From Amphiura filiformis (taxonomy: Eukaryota > Echinodermata > Ophiuroidea > Amphilepidida > Amphiuridae), in assembly GCF_039555335.1 (NCBI RefSeq), contig NC_092642.1:20340382-20404381 (forward strand): 64,000 nucleotides of DNA, read 5' to 3'. Positions 21,765 to 32,918 of the stretch are shown here, piece after piece. How positions within the stretch are numbered: the stretch's first letter is position 1; every line of letters starts with the position of its first letter. Both the position numbers and the translations under genes were made by a program. The notes under the pieces were generated by a model, which worked only from the letters and a program-made list of their open reading frames with translations, had not been told where the DNA came from and did no database searches.

Positions 21765-23399
21765 GGCTTTTGTCTAACACACGCGTCACGTCACGTCACG
21801 TCACGTCACGTCACGTCACGTCACGTCACGTTGAAATGTTATCAAAAGTTCATAATAAATTGAAATGTTATCAAAAGTTCATAATAAATTATTAACTCCA
21901 CAATTACCCTTATCTCCCTACGTGATAAATAGTCCGTGAAATAGTCCATGGAATTCCAGCTTTTCATCAATGCCGCAAAGCACAGCAAAGCTTCAATGAA
22001 TAAAATAATCGGGAAATGTTTCATGTATGGAAAGAGGAAAATGATTTTGAAACTAACAAATGTTTTGGTAAAAGTAACAGACATTTTGGAAGTTCACATT
22101 TACTTCGTTCTCCATGTTTTATGTGTAAACCGATTTTCATTGTGAAGATCGTCAGCGTGCCCCCTGCGCTGGCTGCCAAATTAAGAGTAAATCAGGATGT
22201 GGTTGTGATTGTGTTTCAAAGTTTTGATATATTTTTTTTCCATTTCAAATTATGAGTACAAGATGCGATTTTGTGCTAAACTCTCGCAAAAAGTTCGGGT
22301 GTTTTCATGTCATAAATTTTGTACAAGTTTTCTTTTTAAAAATGCATTCAAAAATAGCGGGTGCTCTGTATTTTTGCATGGACCATAAAATGGCATTTTT
22401 CAAAACATTTGCTCCAGACATGTTGACTGCATGTACATGTTTGAACATGTTTGCTCAATGCTCACCCTCGGTACATGTACGCCTTTTATCTTGTGCCGCT
22501 TCCGCAGTAGGCCCTACCTGCGTGTCGTCGCGTTACACAAAGACTTTTGATACATGCATGTTTACAGTCAGCGCGTCTCAAGTATGGTACAGCCACCACT
22601 TCAGCGTACACATCAGCTTGTTTATAAATTTCTGATTGGACGAAACAAATCCCTCGTGTTGTCGTGGTAAAGTAATTGTTTTTATTATAGCGAACATTTG
22701 CAGTAAAGCTAGCTTTGAGATGGTGTATTTTATCATGATCGCCGATTTATTTAACCATGCGACACATGTGCATAATACAAGCGTGGCGCACGCGAGTGTT
22801 TGTTTAGAAAGCAAAGTACATGTTGATTTTTGTGATGAATATTTTTTTGTGTATTTCAAAAATTTTCAAAGTTGACATTACATGCTTTAGAAAATGTTCC
22901 ATTTCACAACTGGGTATCTTGCTTGCCTTCACTGGTTGACAAGAATCCTTTTGCTCATTCATTGTTGCTAGTGTAGACTGTGTAGTAGATTTAATGACCT
23001 AAATTCAAAAATATTGTTTCCCCTTTCAAAACCAAACCATTTTTGGGGTGGCGCATGCATGTTTAGGCATTCTTCTGGTAAATTTTTTTCCATGCATGGC
23101 TCTCATGTTTAAGCAGTATATGTTTGAGTACCGTACTTCATGTTTTCCTCGGACTGATCACCCAAGGAACACGTGTTCACCCTCTCAGGTTCCATGGACT
23201 ATTTCACGGACTATTTATCACGTAGGGAGATAAGGGTAATTGTGGAGTTAATAATTTATTATGAACTTTTGATAACATTTCAACGTGACGCGACGTGACG
23301 CGACGTGACGTGACGTGACGTGACGTGACGTGACGTGACGCGTGTGTTAGACAAGTGACGTGACGTGACGTGACGTGACGCGTGTGTTAGACAAAAGCC
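21765..23399. mobile_element. Non-autonomous DNA transposon with CGTCA-repeat ends and 8-base target duplication
   Basis: The flanks are GAAGAATC at 21757-21764 and 23400-23407. The ends are GGCTTTTGTCTAACACACGC on the left and the complement on the right, followed inwards by runs of CGTCA (TGACG on the right), then a second inverted block (GAAATGTTATCAAAAGTTCA to AATAGTCCATGGAA). The right end has an extra internal copy of the GTGTGTTAGACAA terminus at 23341-23353. The inside (about 21960-23180) has no transposase motif. An 8-base duplication fits hAT- or Mutator-type elements, but the ends alone do not decide. Confidence 0.92.
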
Positions 23400-23785
23400 G
23401 AAGAATCTTATAGATTATCCGCTGTTGTACAGGGAGCCAGTGAAGTGCCTGAAGAATAGGAGTGATGTGTTGATACTTGGAGGTGCGAGTGACGAGCCGG
23501 GCTGCAGTGTTTTGAACTCGCTGCAACTTGGAGATATAGCTATCCGGTAGGCCGTATAACAAAGAGTTGCAGGAATCAATCCTTGAAGTAACAAATGCGT
23601 GAACTAATCTCGCTGTGTTATGCTGATCGTGTAAAATATGTAAAAGTCAAAATTAGAGCCCTCTCTTGTTTGATCACGTCATAATGTAATGTGATGCATT
23701 TTAAGTTTGTTGAAATGTCCAAAAAATCAAATAATGTGGCCAGTGTTTCTAAATATGAACATGTACGTCTCTTGTTCAAAATTTA

Positions 23786-23914
23786 TTGACCTTACCAAGA
23801 TTATCTTGACCTGACCAAGATTATCTTGACCTGACCAAGATTATCTTGACCTGACCAAGATTATCTTGACCTGACCAAGATTATCTTGACCTGACCAAGA
23901 TTATCTTGACCTGT
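23786..23914. repeat. 20-base minisatellite, about six to seven units
   Basis: Unit TTATCTTGACCTGACCAAGA, nearly identical across units; the first unit is degenerate (CTTACC) and the last runs into CTGTCC. Each unit carries TGACCT/AGGTCA, a nuclear-receptor half-site word, at regular 20-base spacing. This is only an observation of sequence. Confidence 0.95.
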
Positions 23915-24478
23915 CCACATTACTTGATATAATCAACAGTTGACCAGACTTTGAACAAAAGAAATACAATAGATAATGGAACAAAAGAAGAGGGCTAGAC
24001 GTATATGGCCTGATAGACGGCACCCAAAATCATGCGATTGTCCAATCAGAAAGGTGTCTACGAACTAGACCACTCCCACTGACTAAGAATGACCAATTCA
24101 CAATGGATTTCACCCTATAGAGGGCATACTAACTGATTTTCGACCAATGTAGCATGCGGTTGGGGTTCCCGTATCACGTAAATTTCGCAAGTCTCTCTAT
24201 ACTGATTTGGAACGCCTAATCTCAATGTTAATGAGAAAAATATTTTGATTGAGTAAAGTGGGGGATGGGTAGAGAGAGAGAGTTACTATCTAATAAGAAA
24301 TTAAAACGAAAACTTAATATCTCTGTGATTAGTATCTTTATTTATTTTTTAAATTCTCTTAAGACCAGTATTTGGTAAAAAAAAGCTTTCGCATGTAGTA
24401 ACATGCACTTTGCATTTTTGTTGTAGATTTATGGGCCAACAAGATCCCGACAATATTACTTCTTGTTTAGATTATTTA
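23915..24478. other. No feature recognised
   Basis: Mixed AT-rich sequence with a short GAGA run near 24270. Nothing I can support. Confidence 0.35.
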
Positions 24479-24660
24479 GATGTTCCCAAATAACTATCAA
24501 TTGAATAATTATTGGGATCATGTAAGCGCATGATTTTGAGAAAGGTCCAAGTTCAACTGGAGTCTTAAAGTTTATTTGGATGTTCCCAAACAATTTTCAC
24601 TTGAAAAATTATTGGGATCATGTTGTCACGTTTAATTTGAGAAAGGTCAATGTTCTTGAA
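24479..24660. repeat. Imperfect direct duplication, about 95 bases
   Basis: GATGTTCCCAAATAACTATC (24479) and GATGTTCCCAAACAATTTTC (24580) start two copies that share ATTATTGGGATCATGT and TTTGAGAAAGGTC. Confidence 0.8.
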
Positions 24661-24889
24661 AAGGCTGTTGCACGGCGCAAAATGCCCATTTTTAATAATT
24701 GTAAAATTGCTCAAAAACACTTTCAACGCACGTATGGAGCAATGTAAACATGGTAAATAAACAGGTAGATCCAGATTAGTTTGAGGGAAACATGTAAAAT
24801 ATGCACAAATGCTGACACTTGAACTTGAACTTTCCTCAACCACCATGATCAAACTAGCTCATAGCCACGTACATAAGCTCAGCCAGTGG

Positions 24890-25055
24890 TGTAGCGTCAT
24901 AGGGGCAGGGGGGCACGTTCCCCAATCGATCTGAAATTTTAAAAAATCCTATAGGAAAATTGTCGAAAAACGGCTTGTGCCCCCAATCAGATCCGGTGCC
25001 CCCAATCATGTTCGGTGCCCCCCCCCCATGTGATGACCCACGCTACGCCACTGGC
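24890..25055. mobile_element. Short MITE with CAGTGGTGTAGCG / CGCTACGCCACTG ends
   Basis: Inverted ends CCAGTGGTGTAGCG and CGCTACGCCACTGG bracket about 165 bases rich in GTGCCCCCAATCA. A truncated relative is at 6726-6912. A clear target duplication is not visible; CAG ends of this kind are common in hAT-type MITEs. Confidence 0.75.
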
Positions 25056-25262
25056 TGCTGAGCTGATGTCCACTACTACAGTCAGTCTACTCTGAAGTAA
25101 AAAGTACCGACGCGGACGCACACATTATGCCGACTTTGAAAGCACGCATACCTCAGCAGAGACGCAGCACTGCGCACTGTTTACGCACTGTACACGCGCG
25201 CGTTGTCACTTTGTACTTCAGAGTGGACAAACTGTAATATAGGCAGCAGTAAGCTGCATCTT

Positions 25263-25599
25263 AGGCTAAAAAAAAGTTATGTCTCAAAGCCCACGCGCGC
25301 GTTCGTTTTTCTTATCGCGTCCATGTCAGCTGAAATGGCAAATAAAAGTCAAGTTTTTATTTTTTCAAAAAAAAAATTTGTTTTAGTTTTTTGCCGTAAA
25401 ATCATGAAATTCTGAGACAAATTTCGAAGAAAAGTTACTCGCATTGATAAGGTATTTTGGGTATTTTGAACACTCGAAATGACATCTTAATTCATAATTT
25501 GTTTGAAAAATATCAACAAAAAAATCTTTAAAAAACCCCTCATTCCGCATTCGTTTTTGAAACTGCCATGGGCTTTGAGACATAACTTTTTTTTAGCCT
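25263..25599. mobile_element. MITE with AGGCTAAAAAAAAGTTATG ends
   Basis: The left end AGGCTAAAAAAAAGTTATGT plus CTCAAAGCCCA is inverted at 25568-25599. TTA flanks both sides (25260-25262 and 25599-25601 overlap the end). 337 bases, no ORF. Confidence 0.85.
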
Positions 25600-26653
25600 T
25601 ATAAAAAATTCATATTAGGGACTGTTCACAAATTATGAACCTAGTGGTTAAATTTCCAAATGGAGTGCCAAATTGCCCCCCCCCACCCGTTATGCGTGCC
25701 AAATATCGCCTGCCCCTCCTCTCGGCCTACCAAAAAACTCCCTTTTGCACACGATATTAAAGTTGCATATCAATGATGACATGGAGTAACTCCATTAATA
25801 CTCTTTCAGAGCAATGATTAACTTTTAGTTCAAACCTGTTGTATGTGATTTATTACAACTATGCTGTAAAAAGCTATTATGATTGACCTTATAACACACT
25901 TATGTACGTGTCCAAGCTCAAGTTGATTGTCCAAGCTTGATATGGGGCGCAAATAGACCTATTTTATAGTCGTCACATTCCACTATGGTATGTAAGAGCT
26001 ATTAATAGATAGGCAGACCCAGAGACACGAGGAGAGAACGAGTGAGGTATGGGTGAGGGGAGAGAGAGATGAGAGAGAGGGGAGACAGCGTGAGGGAGGC
26101 GGGAGGGAGGGAGAGAGATTACCTACAGATCGCTCCAAACATGCCAAACTAGTATTATATGTAGCCTATTTCCCAATGAAAGGTCCAAACATTTAGGCCT
26201 ATAGTTTATATGTAGGCCCTACACCGGGGCCCTACAATCCCCATTTTCTCAGCTCAGTGATGCGTGAACTGATTTTGATGATTTTTTCACCAGTTTTACA
26301 TTTTAACGAAGACTCTTCGTGTTCTTGAATCTTTAAGCATATTTTAAGTTAACCCCTCCCAATTCACAGGTCCTATTTTAATTGAGATACCTTACAGAGT
26401 ACTACTGATCATGTCTGATGTAGGTTTATTATAAAGGTGTATCAGTCAGTCGTGAAAAAGAGTTGGGCCGTATCTTCTTTACATGTGGTACGTGCGGAAG
26501 AGGTGAATATCTATTACACAAAAACTACTCCCTGGTAATTACAAAGTCGTTTTATAAAATAAATTCGTGTCAAAAATCAAAACTTTTCGATAACAGTAGC
26601 CCTGAAAGTGGCCTTTCTACCCGGGCCTTTCTATCAGTCCAAACTTGGCTTAC
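25600..26653. other. No gene; repeat fragments and a GA-rich tract
   Basis: 25640-25760 is a C-rich repeat similar to 10050-10180. 26025-26120 is a GAGA/GGAG-rich run. The rest is AT-rich, and the last part is the start of the TREX-like gene B intron. Confidence 0.5.
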
Positions 26654-26896
26654 CTCTATTTCTGGGTCAATACACAACACGAGTTTGTCAACAATTCGTG
26701 GCGTTAACTTCCACCTGGCTCTTGCATCGTCCATGGATTTACGATGAACTGAAATGAGAGCCAGTTCAGTGATTTGTATCGGTGAAATTAGACCTGTTGT
26801 CTCCAGATCAAGAAAAACAAAAGATTGGATCTTGTCTCTTTGGTCTCTTGACGTCGATGTTGACACACTTGAAGACGAAGTAGTTTTGTCCGCCAT
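26654..26896 (-). CDS. TREX-like 3'-5' exonuclease gene B, exon 1
   Basis: The start is the ATG at 26894-26896 (MADKTTSS), preceded by CAAA and followed by GCG, a good context; an upstream in-frame ATG at 26993-26995 would add 33 less TREX-like residues. After a Ser/Thr-rich lead comes motif I, QSFVFLDLETTGL (Asp30 and Glu32 bind metal), then ITELALISVHR and IVDKLVLCIDPEIE. The exon ends GAG at 26654 with a GTAAGC donor, phase 0, 81 codons. Exon 2 at 12674-13228 continues it exactly as in the family. This is the only one of the three copies that should be an active exonuclease. Confidence 0.88.
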
Positions 26897-26989
26897 TTTG
26901 CAGCAATCCGCGTCGTCGTGTAGAGCTGTGTGGGCCGAAGAATAGATATCAGGATATGATTGTGATAGGGTCTTGTCACCAAGTAGGAG

Positions 26990-27110
26990 AGACATTGCGA
27001 ATTGCGTGAGCCTGGGGTAAAGGTATTTTGCGAGTTGCGAGTTGGAGTTGTGTGATGCGTGTTGAAATATGCGAGTTGCGAGTTGAAATTTGCGGTTACC
27101 ATCGTGGACT
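26990..27110. repeat. Short GCGAGTTGCGAGTTG direct repeats upstream of TREX-like gene B
   Basis: Two clusters of GCGAGTTGCGAGTTG about 55 bases apart, with variants between. They lie just upstream of the gene B start, so they may be in its promoter; no function is inferred. Confidence 0.6.
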
Positions 27111-27129
27111 TAGTTGAACTTGAACCTTG

Positions 27130-27569
27130 ATACATAGAATAGTTCAGAAGCCCCTCCCCAAATTTTTCTTGCCCCCCCTTTTGAGGAAAACCCCATTACG
27201 TAAATTTCCACTTTTAGCGGCAATTTTGCGCAAAATTTGTCGATTTTCCACCTGAAATTCACTTTTCAACCGCAATCCCAAACCCCCGAAAAAATCCTGG
27301 TGCCGCCACTTTAATGTATTAAGGTGGTATTGGATGCATTTTCTAGAAATTAGAAAATGCTTTGAGCATGTTTTAAACAGATTAATTGAGTAGGGTAAAG
27401 TACACTGATCAATATGCCTTTTGTTTGGAGCAAATCGGACACCCATAATACATCAATTTATATTTTCTTTGTATCCTATTGTTTTTAAAATGCGTCAATT
27501 GAGCTGAAATTTAAATGCAATGATCCTTATGACATTCTAAACATGTTTAAAATAATTTAATATTCATTT
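27130..27569. other. No gene; repeat fragment
   Basis: 27140-27310 is a C-rich repeat piece with CCCCTCCCC and GGTGCCGCCACTTT. The rest is AT-rich, with no supported feature. Confidence 0.35.
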
Positions 27570-28300
27570 AAGGTCATTAAGACGCCCTCAATATTTTTCA
27601 AAATTCTATTTTTTAAACGATTATATTGTACTTTATTAATCCAACATACCCTGCACAAATCAAGACTCTAGGGGCTGTAGATTTTGAATAAAACACAGGA
27701 ACCGTCGTTGTATTACAATGGATATATGTGACGTGTCATGTCAAAAGGAGACACTTTTGGGCAGGTTATCAATTTTGAGGTTTTTACATAGCTTAAATAT
27801 AGAGATATTTTTGCTCCACAATGCCGTTTTCCCCAATGAAATCGGACATTCCTAAGCGAAGATATTGAGTTGGTAAGTTGTGGTATTATAAAATTGGAAA
27901 TTGAGATATCGGCCTTTAAAAATATTATTGACAATGTTGAGAGTAGGATTTACCTTGAAAAATGTCTCAAAAACTACAAGATGCCAGTGATATTCCGGTC
28001 TGAAACTATCAGACAATATTTTTAACATTAATAACACCACAAATTCGCAACAAACCCAAATTGTGAAAAAATACTCTCCGGGCAGATTTTTGGCTATTTC
28101 TCCATTTACGATCCTGCCCAAAAGTGTCTCCTTTTGACATGACACGTCACATATTAGTCAAACGCGTACAAGATGTGCATAACACAGTGCATACATGCGG
28201 CGTGCGGGCAATCGTGACATATCAAAAGAACAGACACAAGTCACGTTCGAATGAGTGGCTCGCATTGGCGACCTTTATGCGCTGGTATATTTCTTATGGA
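27570..28300 (+). repeat. Dispersed repeat (GACGCCCTCAATATTTT family), copy interrupted by a MITE
   Basis: Starts GACGCCCTCAATATTTT, then ATTATATTGTACTTTATTAA, ACCCTGCACAAATCAAGAC and GTATTACAATGG. The MITE 27722-28155 follows, after which the repeat resumes with CATAACACAGTGCATACATG. Other copies are at 32335-32780 (minus) and 62265-62700 (plus). Confidence 0.75.
27722..28155. mobile_element. MITE with ATATGTGACGTGTCATGTC ends
   Basis: The left end ATATGTGACGTGTCATGTC plus AAAAGGAGACACTTTTGGGC is inverted at 28110-28155. About 430 bases with no ORF, nested in the dispersed repeat. Confidence 0.85.
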
Positions 28301-28431
28301 AATAACGAAATGACATAATGGAGTAGTCTTTATACAATCATGCATAACTTGCAAACCTGAATACGTATTTGTCGTAGATACCTGAAAAATGTCATAAAAA
28401 GAAGATGCAAGACCCCAAAATACTCCTTTAA

Positions 28432-28768
28432 GGGTATACGATGTATTGTTGGTCGAAGCAGCAAAAAAAATGTAGTTCACAGCATCTTGCGAATGGTAGT
28501 GAGCTTTAGCAAAAATTGCATTGCTCAAATATCACAGACATACTTGTGTGGTTCATGAGTTATGTTGTAAAGAGGGCTGAAACAACAACTCTTTTGTAAA
28601 ACTTACATAACTCATTAACAACAATAAATTAAGCAAGTTTTCAAAGTAGATGATTTGTAGAAAGAACTTTTGCAAAACACAAAAGTGTTATTTTTCAATT
28701 ATATATTGATTCAGATAATGAAAATCGATTGTTTTTGGCTGCTTCGACCAACAATACCTCGTGTACTC
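28432..28768. mobile_element. TTAA-type MITE with GGGTATACGATGTATTG ends
   Basis: TTAA lies at both sides (28428-28431 and 28769-28772). The ends GGGTATACGATGTATTGTTG and CAACAATACCTCGTGTACTC are inverted, and GTCGAAGCAGC is shared. A 5'-truncated relative is at 57710-58000. Confidence 0.85.
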
Positions 28769-28890
28769 TTAAAAAGGCATTATTATTGAATGTTTTGGCA
28801 ACATGTTTATAAATTTGGTTTTGTATAGTAAAAATAATATTTCAATAAAGGTAAACTGAACTTGAATACACCCTTGCTTTAGATTTTAGA

Positions 28891-28891
28891 G

Positions 28892-28944
<53 letters not shown>
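28891..28944. repeat. (CAAT)n microsatellite overlapping the TREX-like gene C stop codon
   Basis: About thirteen CAAT units. On the minus strand it is (ATTG)n; the TGA that ends the gene C frame (28940-28942) falls inside it. Confidence 0.95.
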
Positions 28945-28945
<1 letters not shown>

Positions 28946-29403
28946 TTCGATCACTGGAAGTGGTGAGCATGGATATTCAGACAACTTCTTCACTGCATAT
29001 TTGTCGAACCACATTCTCATATTGGGACATGAATTGATAACAAGTTCCATCAATGCTATAGCATACATTTCAGCATTGTGATATTCCAGATGTTTTTGAA
29101 GGTTTCTTTGTAGAGGTTCGGCAAACTGAAAGGCTTATACCCAGGTTTTGGTCCAAGAACCTTATAAAAAGCCTCCAAACTATCTCCACATCTGATATCT
29201 GGTAGTAGATGTGCTCCAATTGATGCAAGCTTTTTTGAGAGAAGCACGAAGTCAAACTTTGATCCGTTATGTGCAATAAGGCAGACAGGTTGAGCTTGAC
29301 GATCTAGGAATTGAGAGATCAAGCTTCCAACATTCTCGTCAAATTCCCTCTTTCCTGCGTTCTGCAATTCATCCCGAGTCAGTCGATTTTCTTCAAATTG
29401 GAT
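28940..29403 (-). pseudogene. TREX-like exonuclease gene C, exon 2 (frameshifted)
   Basis: It follows a TTACAG acceptor and reads FLDRQAQPVCLIAHNG, SKFDFVLL (motif II Asp present), GDSLEAFYKVLG and SLPNLYKETFKN. At about 29093-29097, in a run of five A on the coding strand, one base is missing; the frame then continues HLEYHNAEMYAIALMELV to a TGA in the CAAT repeat. Motif III keeps His but the final Asp is Tyr (HNAEMY). 464 bases, one short of a multiple of three for this phase 0 exon. Together with the broken exon 1 this is a pseudogene. Confidence 0.85.
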
Positions 29404-29578
29404 CTGTAACAACGAATCATGTATTCGAACTGTTATTTTACCTTACCAAGATGATAATATCTTAATCGATAATTATTGAAATATTATTCATATTAATTCA
29501 GAGCATATGAATCAATAGTTTAAGATTTATAACAAATTATTTCATTGGTTTCTCCAAATACTCCTATTTAAACAACTT

Positions 29579-29985
29579 CCCAGCAAACACAAAAATGTTT
29601 TTTAAAACGTTTTAAACGTGTTATATTTTGGGGTTTGGTTTAGATAAAAATGTTTTAATAACATTAAATATCGGGTTATATAAAGGTCATGAAAACGTTT
29701 TAAAACGTTTTGTATGAAAACACGCTACAACAATATTTAAAAAATGTTAAAAAATGTTATTGTAAAATATTTTTGCAAACATTTTTGGCAAATGTTTCGT
29801 AAACACTTAAATAATATTATGTTAAAATATTTGCAGGAGGTTATCAATAAATGTTTTTGAATATTATCAAAACGTTTTATATCATTTATATGTCGAGTCC
29901 TTTATATAACCCGACATTTAAACGTTTTCTGGCAACCTTTTCTAACATTTTGTGAATGATGTCTAAAACATTTTGTTTTGCTGGG
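29579..29985. mobile_element. MITE with CCCAGCAAACA ends, inside the gene C intron
   Basis: CCCAGCAAACACAAAAATG at the left is inverted as CATTTTGTTTTGCTGGG at the right. The inside is rich in AAACGTTTT and AATGTTTT words arranged as short inverted pairs. Confidence 0.75.
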
Positions 29986-30182
29986 ATTTCTGGCACTGTA
30001 CTTATTATTTTCCAAATAATACATATAATAAGGTTTAATTCATGGACATTGGAACAGGCAATACTTTAGTAGAGGTATATTTCAATTACACGTACAACAC
30101 AAGTGTCGACCCCTTTCTCTTGGTCTCGTTCCTCTGCATGATACTGGATTTTAATGGAATACAATGCTACGCCATTAAAATG

Positions 30183-30215
30183 AATGATATGAACAAATAT
30201 TTTGTTCATATCATT
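30183..30215. repeat. Perfect 15-base inverted repeat
   Basis: AATGATATGAACAAA, loop TAT, then the exact complement. Confidence 0.95.
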
Positions 30216-30440
30216 TTCATCTGGAAGTAGCGAGATTAATAGTTCATTCGTAATCATATCAATAGCCATCATGTACCTATGAGCCTGTTTATAGTGGCTG
30301 TATACGGAAAGATATACTGCAATAACATTAATATTGATTTCGCAGTGCTTATACGCTAATATACGTTAAATAGCGGATAATCTGGCTTACTATAAACACG
30401 ATCAATGAGGAGTATAATTGTTCATACATGTCGCACCAAA

Positions 30441-30474
30441 ACACCAGAGTGCTGTTTTAACAGCACTCTGGTGT
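30441..30474. repeat. Perfect 16-base inverted repeat
   Basis: ACACCAGAGTGCTGTT, loop TT, then the exact complement. A strong hairpin in an otherwise plain intron of TREX-like gene C. Confidence 0.95.
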
Positions 30475-31675
30475 TAGGGGGAATAATACCCTGATTTTCA
30501 TCAGTACCCCTCTTCTTCTTTTTCTTGCAAATTTATGAAGTACATAAATATGTTCATCACCTCATGTCCTGAACTTATAAAACATCTCTACATATAAAGT
30601 GCTTTAAAACCATTTTAGTAAGTCATTTTAGCCCTATATATTTTTGTTTACTGTATCCTAGTAACTCAGATGTGTGTTTCATAACAAACCATAATTTATT
30701 CTATTCAACATGTTCAAGTAGAATCAAATCCTTTGTTATATTCTCTATAGAAAATCTAGTGGTGCGTGCAAAATAACAGTTAATATTAACACCGAATGAA
30801 TTAAATAAACACTTACACAATGGATGTATAGTCATTAGTCAATTTAATACTATAATGTGTTGTTAGGAGAAGAAAAGGCTATTAGGTCACCGTATGTCAG
30901 GTTATAGGTCAATTGGTTCAGGTCAAATTTAAGCATCCATTTTACACACATGTGAGAGTCTGTGATATCATAATGAGGCATAATTTTGATATTCTGTCTT
31001 TAACTGGATATATATCGAGAAGTGCAAGGTGGATATACTAATATACCTTGGGATGTAAATGGTGAGTACAATTTAGAATGCCTAGTTGAGATGGATTTCA
31101 CAAATAAATATAAAATAGTTACCAAAATCACAAAAGTTAAGCTAACGGAAAACTACCCAATATGGTGGTATAGGTGACAAGAAATACAATTCTTTTCAAC
31201 ATTGCTGTAGTATGGTTGTGGTAACCTGTTACCTATGGCTTAATTAAGTTTCAGTGAAATAATGTCGCAAGTTAAAATACAAAATATAGCTCAACATTGA
31301 AAATAGAAGCATTTTAACCAGTTCCTTTTTTGATAGGTGTGGAACACCAAGTTCATGAAGTCATAAAAGAAATCAGGAACCACTTATTCCCATTTTACAT
31401 ATCAACTTTATTTCCCTAATGTGTTAGCAACACATATCCAAAATTTTAACGAAACCCGTTGATAGTAAGCTTTCCAAAATGAAGTGAATTTAAAACACCA
31501 GTGATGTACCACCTTTTGGCTTCTACCTTTAAAACCATGTAAGCTACATTGATACCGATGCCACCAATAAAACGAAAAGATTTGCCCCTTCATTTTGCAT
31601 ACCACTTTGTCCAATTTTTGTTTGTAATTTCTTCACAAAATGCAAAAGAAATTCAATGGGTGTAGTACCCCTTAA
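30475..31675. other. No gene recognised (intron of TREX-like gene C)
   Basis: AT-rich. The minus frame at 31408-31614 reads like translated repeat sequence without motifs. No supported feature. Confidence 0.4.
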
Positions 31676-32333
31676 GGGATCTAAAATGAGCGTTTATTGC
31701 GTTTCGACAGTATTTTTGTGGGACATGAGAGCACCTCAGACCTATCGAATTGCATTCTGAATACGAAGCATGTCTTTCTGATATCAAATAATTTTCATTT
31801 TTGAAAATCACAATATAATACACATTTTATGACAAATTATAAAAATTTGATATTTTTCAAATTTTTGATATATATTTCAGTCCTCGAAGTAAATTATATA
31901 AATCTAATGATATATTCTTAAAGTGTATGTAGCAGGGAGGAAAAAGCCGACGGTCAATTGAAAATTTTGACCTTTCATATTGAAGATATAGATTTGTTTC
32001 CCAAAAAGACCTAATTTTTTTGGTGTTTTGGGAAAAAAATCCATATCTTCAATACGAAAGGTCAAAATTTTCAATTGATCGTCGACATTTCATCCCACCT
32101 ACATACGTTAAGTATAAATCATCAGATTTATAAAGTTTACTTCGAGTACTGTTAAATATCAAAAATATAAATTTTAATGATTTGCCATAAAATGTGTATT
32201 AAATTGCGAATTTCAAAAACCAAAATTATTTGATATCAGAATGACATTCTTCGTATTCAGAATGCAATTCGATATGTCTGATGTGCTCTAATGTCCCAAA
32301 ATAAATACTGTCCAAACGTTCATACCCCAGCCC
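31676..32333. mobile_element. TTAA-type long foldback element, copy 1
   Basis: TTAA at 31672-31675 and 32334-32337. The left end GGGATCTAAAATGAGCGTTT is matched inverted at the right. The arms are about 300 bases and share TCGAATTGCATTCTGAATAC, CACATTTTATG and AATTGAAAATTTTGACC. Nearly the whole element folds on itself. No ORF. Other copies: 43839-44475 (full) and 35815-36025 (right half). Confidence 0.9.
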
Positions 32334-32334
32334 T

Positions 32335-32780
32335 TAAAGCAATATTATAACATTATCATACAAAATAGATTAGCATTTCTTTGACATAAAATGTTAGTTT
32401 TTACTGTCAGATATATCCCCTTTTATTTTTGAGCCGAACAACTACGTCAAAGCAAAGAAAATTGGAATTTACTACCAGCGCGTATGTCGCCAATACGTAC
32501 CACTCCTTCGGTCATGTTATGGTACGACCTTTGTTGTGTAGATCACCGTCCCGCACTGTGTGTTATGAACATCGTGTATGCGTTCGACTAATAATTCCAT
32601 CGTAATAATAAGACGCCGGTTCCGGCGCTTTATTCAAAATATCGGATTTTGACAAAACTACAGCACCTAGAGTCTTGATTTTTGCACGGTATATTGGTTT
32701 AATAAAGTACAATATAATTGTGCAAAAAAATGGATTTTAAAAAATCAGTGAGGGCGTCCTCAACAGCAAATGTTATAATA
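32335..32780 (-). repeat. Dispersed repeat (GACGCCCTCAATATTTT family), minus copy
   Basis: Reads on the minus strand GGACGCCCTCACTG, TATTGTACTTTATTAAACC, CAAAAATCAAGACTCTAGG and TTTGTCAAAATCCG, then CATAACACACAGTGCGGGAC and AAATTCCAATTTTCTTTGCT, ending AATGTTATAATATTGC. It lines up with 62265-62700. Confidence 0.8.
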
Positions 32781-32918
32781 TGGCTTTAAGTGACTAAAAT
32801 ATATGTACTGGTTATTGTTCGGAGCGGCACGATATTGCTCGATCATGCAATGCCTGCCAATCGATCACAAGCAGACATTGCGTGAGCTTTATTGCGTGAG
32901 CATTGTAAATTTACTAAC

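Larger units (their letters stand above)
20598..23625 (-). pseudogene. CR1/L2-like LINE fragment, split by a 1.6 kb transposon
   Basis: Read on the minus strand. The upstream half (23408-23625) encodes FVTSRIDSCNSLLYGLPDSY, LQRVQNTAARLVT and LHWLPVQQRIIYKIL. The downstream half (21494-21756) continues LLMTFKAQNQLSPLYI and ends FLWNNLPHNIRSADSLHSFK RLLKTHLF. The two halves join exactly if the insertion at 21765-23399 and one copy of its 8-base duplication are taken out. The 3' region (20598-21490) has four hairpin repeats, the TTTATATAGCGC word and an (ATT)n tail at 20598-20622 as read on this strand. Confidence 0.88.

Noticed and set aside
30441-30474. Bacterial-type terminator
   Set aside because: The hairpin is strong but lies in a eukaryotic intron; no following T run.
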